Positions 53,301 through 64,000 of a DNA stretch of 64,000 nucleotides are shown piece after piece. Position 1 is the first letter of the stretch; each line of letters begins with the position of its first letter. The stretch spans positions 36,175,146-36,239,145 of the forward strand of contig NC_066343.1 of assembly GCF_022539315.1 (NCBI RefSeq). The letters run 5' to 3'. The notes beneath the pieces are model-generated. The model worked only from the letters and a program-made list of their open reading frames with translations. It did no database searches and had not been told where the DNA came from. The stretch comes from Serinus canaria. Taxonomy: Eukaryota; Chordata; Aves; Passeriformes; Fringillidae. Position numbers and translations under genes: made by a program.

Positions 53301-55624
53301 GGAAATAGAATAGAGTTTCTGCTGTGGCACACACATACTAAAATACACTTATCAAAGGGAAGGAATAAGCTGTTCTCCGATACGGTGACAAAATGTTTTT
53401 TAAACTGGCTTCAGAGGAATGCCCCTCTGTTGAGATACCAGCAACGCTCTTGTTATTTCTTTTGCTTTTTATATATAAAATATCTGGAGTCCTTGTTGTC
53501 CTTAACAATGAGTTGTGAACTGTACACACTTTGTTGGTTACAAATGAAGGAGATAACAGTCTTCAGTAGAATTACTTTTGTCTGATGCAATCTGCATTTG
53601 TAAAGTGGAGTAAGAATAATTTTGCTAATATGCATCTCTGCAAATTTACCTGTCCTTAATTCAAATGGGGGAATAGCATTGAGGCATTTTAGTGTTTGTT
53701 ACAAAAGTCTCATGATAGTTTCTCTTCCCCCAGTAAGTTCTTCCCCCAAGAACTCCTACAGGGAACTAAACAACAAAGTAAAAAATTAAAGACAAACCCA
53801 CTAGTAGAGTTCAAATTTAGATATACCTTTGAATTCCTTCAGGTTCTTAGTTAGATCTCAGTTTAAATGTTTTTCAAAAGCATTTCAGAATCAGCTCATC
53901 TGCTCGGATGCATTGTTTTCTCAAGGCATAAGAGGATAAATCTCCATTTTCTTCTGCCTTGCACTTTGCTTTTTTCCAGATGTACCAAGTATGTAGTGAT
54001 GACTTGCAAACTAAAAATATCCACTTGAAATACCTTGATTTATAAGCATTCTGCAGCACCAGTGTGCACCAAAGGCAGTTAAAGATGTTAAAATTTAAGC
54101 AACATCCTTTAGGTGAAATATTACAAAAAACTAAAAGGAGTAAACATTAATCTGTTACATTCCTTCCTACAGATTACTGCAAGTTTCTATACATTAAAAG
54201 TAATCTAAAAGTTAGATTGAAATTACATACCGTGTCACAAACATTTAGTCAAAGAACTAACATTCCTGTATTCAAGATTCTTGAAAATAGCATTTTATGG
54301 AGCTCCAAGTTCCACAAGCAATGTCTACATTAAAAAAAAAATTCTTAATATTTTTACTTTCTTTTCCTACTGTACAGAAAGCCATGATGGGCTATCCATC
54401 CACAATTTTGGTTTAAAAAATGGACTTAGGACCATCTTCATTCCACTCTTAACTGTTATTTTTTGTATTAGAAAAGCTATTCCCACACGGTCTTTTTTTA
54501 ATATCAAAGCTAATTGAATAAAAAAATAATTTCCAGACTACTCTTGAGCAAAGAATAATTTAGTTTGAGATAAATGACCACCCATGTACATGTAGTCATT
54601 TGATCATAATTTCCAGGGCCGTGCAGAAATGACTTTCGCTGTCTCTCATCCTTTAAGCATTTCATTACTGTTAGACATGAATTCAGTATTCTGGAAATTA
54701 TGATATTAGAAGCTGGTGACGCTTCTACTTCATGAGAGTTGTGTGGCTTCATTTTTGTCTCACAAGCTTATTGCTGGTATGAGAGCTGCCTCCTAGGAAT
54801 ACCAAGTGAAAACCAAAATTTGTTGAGTCTTTCATTTAAAAATGATTCTTTATTTAGTTATTGAAAGAAAGTATTTGATTTTCTGGCAGTGATGTCTTGT
54901 TTGATGTGTTGGAGTGTGGACTTCATAATCTATGTGAGCTTCAACCCATTTTCTTTGGTCTATATTTTAGCTTTAACCCATAGTGATAGATGTTCACATA
55001 GAGTACAACTTATCTTTTGCTCTGTTTACATAAACTAAAGAGATTAGAATCACAAATAACCAGCATCATTCCCATATATTCAGTCATCTCCTCTGAAGAA
55101 GTAATGGTTCATGATGTCATGTGCGCTAAGTGAAATTCATTCCCATTTATGCCATGTAAAGTCTGATTTCTGACTATTAGAGTTGAAAAACCTTAAAAGA
55201 CCTTTAAAATTTGCTGTGTTCATCTTGTTGTACCCTTAAGACATATACTTTTGGGTTCTTACTTCTGGGTTATGCATTTCTCTGATACAATAACAGCCTT
55301 AGCATGGAGCTAGATCTCAGTGATATACACAGTAACAGTAGGGACTGAAGTAAGCACTAGGGACCCTGCCTGTCTCCAAGGTAAATCAATATTAGTGTAA
55401 CTTGGATTTGTGTTTTTAAACTTGGATACAGGAGCTGGGACAGCTGAAGTCAAAACATTGTCAGTTCCTGATACATTTTTAGTTGTTTTTCCTCTGTATT
55501 TTTATTTTAGAGATGAAGTAAAATATGCTGTGGAGGAGACGGGATAAGAGTAAAGGGGCCCGATCATTTTTTGTTTCACATGAAAAGTGATGTATCAGAA
55601 TTACTGTTAACACTGTATTGGTAC

Positions 55625-56180
55625 TTTTTTTTTACTTTCTTTTCTTTTACTTTCCACCAGATAGCCCTATCTGGTGGAAGAAAGCTGGTGACCATCAGTG
55701 ATGTGTCTTCAAGCTGCAAACCACATGTCACGTTTTCCCTGTGAGCCATGAAGTTACTTAAATTTTTACCTGGAAAGAGAATTTGTCACCTAAAATTGTC
55801 TTCTCCAATCTCTATTTGAAGATCAACTTCATGTTGTTTCTGCAAAGTCTTTTTTTGTTCCTTTCTTCTGTGAAGGCAACCATGCCAATTTCTGCTTGCC
55901 CTTTCCTGTAGCCAATGGACCCCACCATATCAGTCAGTTCTTTCCCTCCCACAAAGGCACCCATTTGCTGAGGGTTGAAGGTCTGTCCATTCTGTTGGTT
56001 GCCCATCATCTCTTCTCTCATTGCATACCAAATTTGCTGGTCACTGGTATTTGCTAGTCATTCATTTCTATTTAAATGCTCAGCAGTACTGGAGGGAATG
56101 AACTGCCATTAGTTTGTTGTTTAGGTTATCCAAGTACCTGAAGTCTGTGTCAGAAATGAATTCACCATGCGACAAATAAC
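55625..56180 (-). pseudogene. Possible processed pseudogene of unidentified parent
   Basis: On the minus strand an open segment upstream of 55812 reads …SDQQIWYAMREEM, then GNQQNGQTFNPQQMGAFVGG and KELTDMVGSIGYRKGQAEIG, ending MVAFTEERNKK. The composition is water-soluble and protein-like, unlike the Phe/Leu/Ser-rich translations of surrounding intron. Upstream, a different frame reads EFISDTDFRYLDNLNNKLMA, and downstream of a 7-A run a third frame reads TLQKQHEVDLQIEIGEDN, as if frameshifts had broken a longer gene. An A-rich stretch on the minus strand (GTAAAAAAAAAGTACC, + coordinates about 55622-55634) could be a decayed poly(A) tail. No family was recognised and no TSD was found. A chance ORF is possible. 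Confidence 0.35.
55652..55679. repeat. Perfect hairpin, 12-bp arms, 4-nt loop
   Basis: TTCCACCAGATA (55652-55663) pairs exactly with TATCTGGTGGAA (55668-55679) across loop GCCC. It sits at the 3' edge of the possible processed pseudogene. Confidence 0.95.
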
Positions 56181-58098
56181 TAGGAACTTGGTTTTATTGC
56201 ATTCAGTGTGGCTTTTTAGACACATCCCCTGGGCTCAAAGAGAGCACTCTAGTAAATATTCCTAAGTGATCTAGTAGTATGTTTACAGTGCAGACTTTGC
56301 TTTATGCATTACATTTCTGAGGCATCAGATGCCTACTAGAGCAGTAGGCTCCACCATGAATGCTGATCCTTCTGAGAAGCTCTACTTTGGTATTCTAAAT
56401 GTTAACAGGAAATATTTCCCACATATTTTTTACTAGTTCCTGATAACTACTAATGCAACCTTAATATACATTTGCTGAACACTTTTGCACAGAATTAGAA
56501 TTAGTATATAGAATGTTCTTACAGCCTTATTGTTCACATCATATCCAAACCATTTAATCTCAGTGAAATTCTTCAGCTTTTCATTTCATAGTATCTTTTT
56601 TTTCAGAGTAAAGCTAAATATATGGAAGTTAGTTGTTTTTGAAAGATTTTCTAATTATCAGAATGGCAAGTCCTATGTGAAAAGGGAAATTTTGCCACTA
56701 AGGTTTTTGGTGAAATGGGTGAGATATTTGACTAATGTTGCAGCAACCAAGAAACAGATTGTCATGTTAGCTTGATGTTACACACTAGTCTAAATCCATA
56801 ATGATGAGTTGAAAAAGAATATATTTACAGAAATGTCTCTAAAGTAGAAATCATGGGACATCATATATGAAAAGCCACAGAAATAATTTAGTAGGAAAGC
56901 TTATTATTGAACTATTTTATTGTTTATGATCCTCAGAACATAGGAGTATTGGCTGTGCCATTTCTATGTGGTACAGTTAATAAAATTTCTTTCCTTTCTT
57001 TCTAATAGCTTAATTTAATTTCAAACCAAGTGGTGAAAATTTATGAAAAGAAAATTTATACTATAATATTATAAAATGTTGGTTTGGTTTTTCTTTTTAT
57101 ATATTACTTTGAGCAAACAGAGTTCCCATGTACTGTTTTGACATTTCAGTGGATTTCATACACAGCTGTTACACTAAAGGTATTTTAGTTATAAATTACC
57201 TGGATTACCTTTCTGGTAGTCTCTGGGTTATGTCATGTACTACATGAGTACAATAGTGAATTGCAATTCCTATCTAAACTTCATACAATGAGAACTATAC
57301 CACCTGCACAATTTTTGTTTTTTCAAAATTTAGCAGGTAAATATGTGGAATAACAGGTTAAATAGATTTTGCCCTTTAAAAATATTTTGTAACACTTATG
57401 GAGTTAATTATTTCTAACTGTATAAATTCAACTTTGTACTCTAGATTAAAGAATACTAGTAAAAACATTTGTTTATCCAGAAGAGTAGTGATTAAGCTTC
57501 AGATTGATTTGAAAGTAGAAAGTTTCATTTTAGCCCAGATTCAAAATTCAATGTATTCATATTGTACAGATTTTTTCAAACAGGTTATTAAAAAACAAGG
57601 GGGGGAAGAGTGAAAATAGAACTACCAAAGCTTCTTTGGTTGTTACCTTCTGAGATCATCACAGCTACCTCTGGAATATCAGAATATAAATTAATTGACT
57701 ACAGATCCATATTATAAAAAACACACCTATATTCATTTCAGATAAATAGTTAGCTAATCTTCAAGGGTTGTTAAAAATTGTGTAGAATTCCAGTAATTCT
57801 ATTATGAAACCCATTCATATTTTCAATTTCAGGAATATCTCTGAGGTCCATGTGATTAGGCATTAATAAATAGAACATAACAGATTCATACTCTATATTG
57901 GGATTTTGTAAGAAAGAATTGTTATGGTAATTTTTAAAGGAAGAATCTTTTGCCTACTTGTGTCAATACAAGAGCTCCCTCTGATGGTGACAAGTTACTT
58001 CACATAACATTTTTTACTACATCTGAATGATGAAAGGAGATAAGGTAGATGGAAGAATTCAAAACACCTGTTGTGGCTGGTGACTTAAAAAATATATA

Positions 58099-58209
58099 TT
58101 TTCATTTTTATTTTTGTTTTTGGTTTTGTTTTTATTTTTAATTTTTATTTTTATTTTCTTTTTTTTTTAATTTTTATTTTTATTGTTATTTTTATTTATT
58201 TATTTATTC
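58099..58209. repeat. T-rich (TTTTTA)n-like tract
   Basis: About 110 bp of TTTTTA, TTTTTG and TTTA units ending in (TTTA)n. On the minus strand this is an A-rich tract, which could be simple repeat or a decayed poly(A) tail. Confidence 0.85.
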
Positions 58210-58441
58210 TTCCCCATGCCATGTCATCTGGAAAATTAAGTACCTTTTCATTTCAGCTGTATTGAATATGAAACGAATAAAGAGACAGAAAATACAGTTT
58301 ATTAAGCGCATTTCTAAGTGAGCATGGCTGGCTGTTGATAAACCTCTTCTGACTTCTAACAGTAGCAGTTCAAGGGCCCTGGATTCATACACTTTTATGC
58401 ACCCCTGCGATGTTATATCAAGCTGCTACTACTGTAACAAG

Positions 58442-58461
58442 AAAAAAAAAAAAAAAAAAAA
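58442..58461. repeat. A20 homopolymer
   Basis: Twenty consecutive A. Confidence 0.95.
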
Positions 58462-58561
58462 CCTTTTTCCATTAGCTTAATTTTAGATATTGAAATCTCC
58501 CTCTTCTGTATTAATATTAAAGCAAATTGTTTCCATTTCCTTCTCAAAAAGAAAAATCCAC

Positions 58562-58581
58562 AAAAAAAAAAAAAAAAAAAA
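58562..58581. repeat. A20 homopolymer
   Basis: Twenty consecutive A, 100 bp after the previous A20. Confidence 0.95.
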
Positions 58582-58991
58582 GGAATCTCCCCAAAAATAA
58601 ACCCCAAACAAAGCAGAAGGGCAGAAGTAATATCTAGAGTCCATTTAGAAATACTAGATGTCACCTTTGATAAAATAACTGACCAGTGTGGTCTCATCCT
58701 CTGTTCATCTCTTAATTCTGGAACTTATGTAAAGTTATGCTTATGCTGATATTCCACTCACATAGCGAAAGACAAAAAAAAGGAGGAAGAAAAATGACAG
58801 TGAATAAAACACTCACCAAATTTAAAGAAATAAGAGAAGGATCTAGACTGAAAGAGTATTGATACAATTTACCCACTATCCTCTGTCTGAGTGACAGTGA
58901 TTGAAAGGTGTAAGTACAGGAGTGGGGATTTAGGTGGTACAAGCAGTGAACATTGACCGGAACAACAATTTATGATGGTTTTTCTGCCAAG

Positions 58992-59013
58992 TTTTTTTTT
59001 TTTTTTTTTTTTT
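58992..59013. repeat. T22 homopolymer
   Basis: Twenty-two consecutive T, on the opposite strand sense to the two A20 runs upstream. Confidence 0.95.
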
Positions 59014-61906
59014 CTTTCTGTCTGGTCTATATTAATCAGGTTGTCATTAATATGTGCTGCCCTTTCTTTACAAAAGACATTATGAACACTTAGATTTATG
59101 AGTATGTGTAAATGCTGTGTGTTTTGATCAATTTAAGGTAACACTACTATATTTCAACTGTGTCTTCAAACAGTTCAAGATCTACGAAAGGTACAGAGAA
59201 TAACTTATGGCACAGGGCTTGTCGCTATAATACCACTATTAGTTTTTTTTATGAAAGATATAAGCCAGCTTTTGCATATATCATTTATATCAAGGAAGTC
59301 TTAGAAATCTGTTAATTTAATCTCTGTGATCATTTTGTCCTAGCCGTAATTGCAATGTGGACATCTAAGAATGGAGACATTTGTCTGGTACAGTGTTCTC
59401 TTATCAGAGTAAAGGACTTTCACTTTGTTTCACTTTAACTGAAAAGTTCATAGATGTTGGCTTTGGGGACCAACTTCAATAGACTAACAATAACTCAGCA
59501 CAGTGGTAATAGGATGAGAAGGATGAGTCCGAGTGTTTGGATTCTTGTTCAGAAAACCTGTCAATTGATGTGTACTTGTACTGTGTCCTAAGTTATCTGG
59601 AATAGGTGCTCCTTTTTGTCACTGAGATGTAAATAATTTAAACTGTAACATGAACTTGGAGGTAATTTAGAAGCATTGGGAGAAAATGGGAGAGATGAAT
59701 TAATCCTGCAGCATTTTTTAATGAAGTAGTTTATACAAACAGTTCCAAGTTACTTCATGCTGATTTTTTCAGCTGCTTTTTCTGGTGTTGGTACTAATTT
59801 ATAAACCGCATGATGAAGTTAGACACATCCTGAGGTACACTAGTACGACAACTTCGCTTCCAACAATGTTATTCAGGTTTGATCCTGTTCCAGTACTTGT
59901 TATTAATCATTATATGGGGCTTTGCAGCTAAGTATACCTATATTTATTTATAAATGTATATTTTTAAGTAATATTGTAATAAATAGATTAAGTAATTGTA
60001 ATAAATATGTTTACTGCAATGAGTACACAACATATGTAAAAGCTTTGTGCATATTATTTAGTAGTATTTTTTGATGGTGTATGTTTAGTATATTATACAG
60101 TAAAGTTATATTTGTAAATAAGGGTCATGTCCTCTAGATTATCTGAATTGTGGGTCCTACACAGTTTCATTTCTGGGGGAATTTTTGGTTGGTGAGAAAG
60201 TTTTGGACAGGATGCCTATATTATCCCTGGTCAACACCCACATGTGCTTTCTACATAGAGGATGGACAGACAAACCAAGGAGTTTTTTTACCTTGTCTTG
60301 ATGCAAGCTTACCTTCACAATCATTCTGATCTTGCCAATGTCCTTCTCTGGACAGGATTTAGGATTTACCAATCCAGAGCACAACTATGATTTCTGACAC
60401 CATAATGAACTGAATAATTCTGTCTTCAAAGCAGGGTTAAAGTAGCTTGAGATAAAGAAATTACTGGATTAGAAATTGAGTAGGATGGTTAAACCAAGTT
60501 TGAGAGCAGTTCAGGCTCTCAGTTTAGGCTTTAGTGCAGCCCAGAATACTTCTACTTCATGGAATAAAATATGTTCTGGAGAGTTATCTACCTAGATATC
60601 TCTGCTGCTGCGTGGCCCTGTTACTGTTCACAGCTAAATTGCAATATAGTATTGCAGTGCTTCAAAACTGCATTCTTAAAGGAAGATGGTAAGTTTTCAA
60701 GCTATTAGGAAGCAGTATAATGTGTAGTTGATGTAAATACAGCAATTAATAGTCAACAAACAGTTATAATGGGTTAAGTGTGTGACCCTATTAATATTTA
60801 TGCAAACAGTGTTTATTAGGTGTAATTATTAGGTCTGTTATTCCTATTAATAGTGGGCCACATGACATCATTTTAACCATTAGATATCTGTGTAGGTTGT
60901 GAGGACACTGCATAATCTAAAGTAATGGCACATTCCATATACAAGATTTGGCATAAGAGTGAAGTGGTCTGAACAGTCTAAAGAAGAGGGGTAGGATGAA
61001 AGAAGCTCATTATATGGTTATAAATTCTATGTTTTAAAGATTGCTGGATTGGACCATGAAACAGTAATTGTGTTCTTCTTTAAAGACAGGGCTGTCTGAA
61101 AGGTCAAATATAATTCTCCTCTAAAAAGCTTACAGGCTACTTTCATAGGTACACCTTTAGTACTGCAACCTGGAAAAAAAGCAGTCTGATTTTGTCTTCT
61201 CTTTTTTTGACGTGAACTTAGACTGAAAAAAAATCAAAGTACTTATTTTAACCTTTAGATTGTTTAAAACAAGCAATAAAGACCCATGCTCAGCACAAGT
61301 GATAAACTGTGATTTTTCTACATAAAAGCCTTGTAAAATTACAGGAAAAAATACTGGTTTCTAAACTAGCCATTCTGAATGGTGTTAAAGGAGTAGTCTG
61401 AAATATTTTTAGGTTATTGTTGAAGCCAAACCCCAAATTTTGAATTAAAAAACTCGGTCTAAATATACCCTACAGTAAAAAATTCAAGCCACATACAGTC
61501 TGTTTTCAAAGCTTAAATTAATTTTTATGAGGTGGCTGATCTCCAAAAGCAATTTTGCAAAAAATTTAAATCTTACTGAACATTTCATTTGCTCGCAGTA
61601 CTTAAACTTCTTGGGCCTGGTTCTGGTTCAGTCAATCAAGTAATTGGCACTTCCATGGGCAATTATATTTGTTACAGACTACAGATAGGATTTGAAGGGA
61701 CAAGAGGTCTGGAAGGGTCTTGCCCTCCAATAGTAGGTTTCCTCTGATTTTTGTTATGTTTCCACCTTTACATGCTGTGTTAGTGGAATTATGAAGCATG
61801 AAGCTGAAAGTGAACATTCAAAGTCACTAATTCTCATTGTTTTTTGCTAGCCTAATAGGTTGGCTTAAATAAGCCAATTCTCTAACTCTTCTGGTTTTCA
61901 TTTTGA

Positions 61907-61922
61907 TTGGTTGGTTGGTTGG
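61907..61922. repeat. (TTGG)4 short tandem repeat
   Basis: Four TTGG units followed by degenerate TTTGG. It lies just upstream of a strong cryptic splice acceptor at 61970. Confidence 0.85.
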
Positions 61923-63069
61923 TTTGGTTTTGGGTCTTTTTATTCAATTCCTTTTTTTTCCCATTGACAGTTCATCGATTAGAATTTATTGAAATTTTAC
62001 TAGTACAAGAGAGAGAAGGTGCAAAGGTCTGTGTATAGAAAGAAAAATTGTGAATGCAGTGAAGCTCATCTCTGTTTCTAAAACTTATGGAAAGAGAAGC
62101 TGCATACCTAAAGATGTTGGTTGCTATGTATATCTCCAGCTGCAACATCTGTGGCTTATAGCTATGGCAACAGTACTGTTCATACAGCCAGAAAGGCGTA
62201 ATCTTTTAAATACTGCTTATCTAAATATTTCAGAGAGCCATCAGATATTTGGATACAAAATGTCTGAACACATTCTTAATGCTTCACATACCATAAACAG
62301 GTAATGACAGAAAAACACCACGCAACCCAGAGAAATCAGAAAATATTCTCCAGTCTTAGAATGGTATAACTTATTATTACAGATGTTTTTTAAATTTCTT
62401 CTTTACATTTTTATGTATTTCTGTTTCTTTGTGAAAGAAAAAGGGAAAATAGTTTTATCATTGAAATACTGCAAAGAAAAGGTTTACTTTTTTTCTTTCA
62501 CCTTGTTAAAAAATTGAAATAAAGATTCTTCTTTTTTAACAGGACACCGAAACGCATCCCTTTTACTATAATTTGGATTCTTTAGTTGGAAACAAGTCTT
62601 TTATTACCATGATTTGTCAATATAAGACCATTTTAAATGTAGCATGCTATGTATTTGAAACACAGGCTTGCAATGAAATCCATTTAGCCTTTCAGGAGAA
62701 GGAATTTGTACACATCACTCTGTTTTCTTTTGCTAAAGTGTTAGATAGAGCCATGCATTGAAATGTGAGGATATTCCACACATTTTGAGTGTTTGAGAGG
62801 AATGTTTGGGTGTGCAGGTTTTGTTGACTAAAATTTTAGAAGCTGTTAAATACTTCTCTATGTGGGGCATTCAGCCCTAAATACACAGATGAGTTAACAC
62901 GTTATTCAAAATAAATGTCAACATTAAATCATCAGATGTTCCTATGGAATTCACTGACAATTGCATTTTTATGCCTGTGCTTGACTGTTTGCCAGATGAA
63001 GTGGAAGTAAAATATATAAGATTAAAAGATCAGTGATACTTCCATATATTTCTGTATTCAATGTGGATG

Positions 63070-63098
63070 TGACTGATTTCTTTTTCATTTTCTTCTAG
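63070..63098 (+). promoter_or_regulatory. 3' splice site of the 47-kb intron
   Basis: A branch-point-like GACTGAT (63071-63077) is followed by an uninterrupted pyrimidine-rich tract and CTTCTAG. This is a strong conventional acceptor 20-25 nt downstream of the branch motif. Confidence 0.8.

Positions 63099-64000
<902 letters not shown>

Larger units (their letters stand above)
44180..55620. other. Intron interior with no recognised gene
   Basis: This is AT-rich sequence after the longest CR1 copy. Apart from the patch at 49930-50300 and short simple repeats I see nothing identifiable. Open frames at 51553-51858 and 53253-53585 (101 and 110 codons) have no motif, and the second overlaps opposite-strand frames. 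Confidence 0.6.

Noticed and set aside
51553..53585. 101- and 110-codon plus-strand frames (51553-51858, 53253-53585)
   Set aside because: Aromatic- and Leu/Ile-rich translations typical of AT-rich intron; opposite-strand frames overlap the second. No family recognised.

Overview
The window is vertebrate nuclear DNA, almost certainly from a bird and probably a songbird. It is AT-rich, has no dense ORFs, and carries many CR1 retrotransposon fragments. It also has two LTRs resembling families I recall from passerine genomes; that family match is from memory, not from a search. No operons, CRISPR arrays, rRNA or tRNA genes were seen.

Only one gene can be supported: a contactin-associated protein-like (Caspr/neurexin superfamily) gene on the + strand, best matched to CNTNAP4 with CNTNAP3 as the main alternative. 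Two consecutive coding exons are visible (15749-15942 and 63099-63246). Joined in phase, they encode about 113 residues of the N-terminal discoidin (F5/8 type C) domain, from the WLQIDLG motif to the closing VYGC motif. Everything else is intron: the 3' part of the upstream intron (1-15748), a complete 47,156-bp intron (15943-63098), and the start of the next (63247-64000).

The introns hold: (i) CR1 LINE fragments at about 15.27, 15.57, 20.88, 20.95, 23.67, 29.03, 30.71, 43.20 and 43.72 kb, all but one antisense to the gene; (ii) a 294-bp solo LTR (13320-13613) with a perfect 6-bp target duplication, inserted in an older 17-bp tandem duplication; (iii) a GC-rich, CpG-rich LTR of about 1 kb (27758 to about 28755 or 28823) with its own ~25-bp minisatellite; (iv) a possible processed pseudogene of unknown parentage near 55.6-56.2 kb; (v) microsatellites and homopolymers, including (CA)23; (vi) an unusual number of short, near-perfect inverted repeats with tiny loops. 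The most striking inverted repeats are a ~30-bp-arm palindrome at 2151-2214 and a run of consecutive hairpins at 9206-9334.

I found no convincing new multi-gene system. The observations most worth checking are the hairpin clusters (probably template-switch scars), a decoy splice acceptor with an in-frame stop just upstream of the first exon, a possible poison exon near 62 kb, and the unidentified pseudogene-like ORF.
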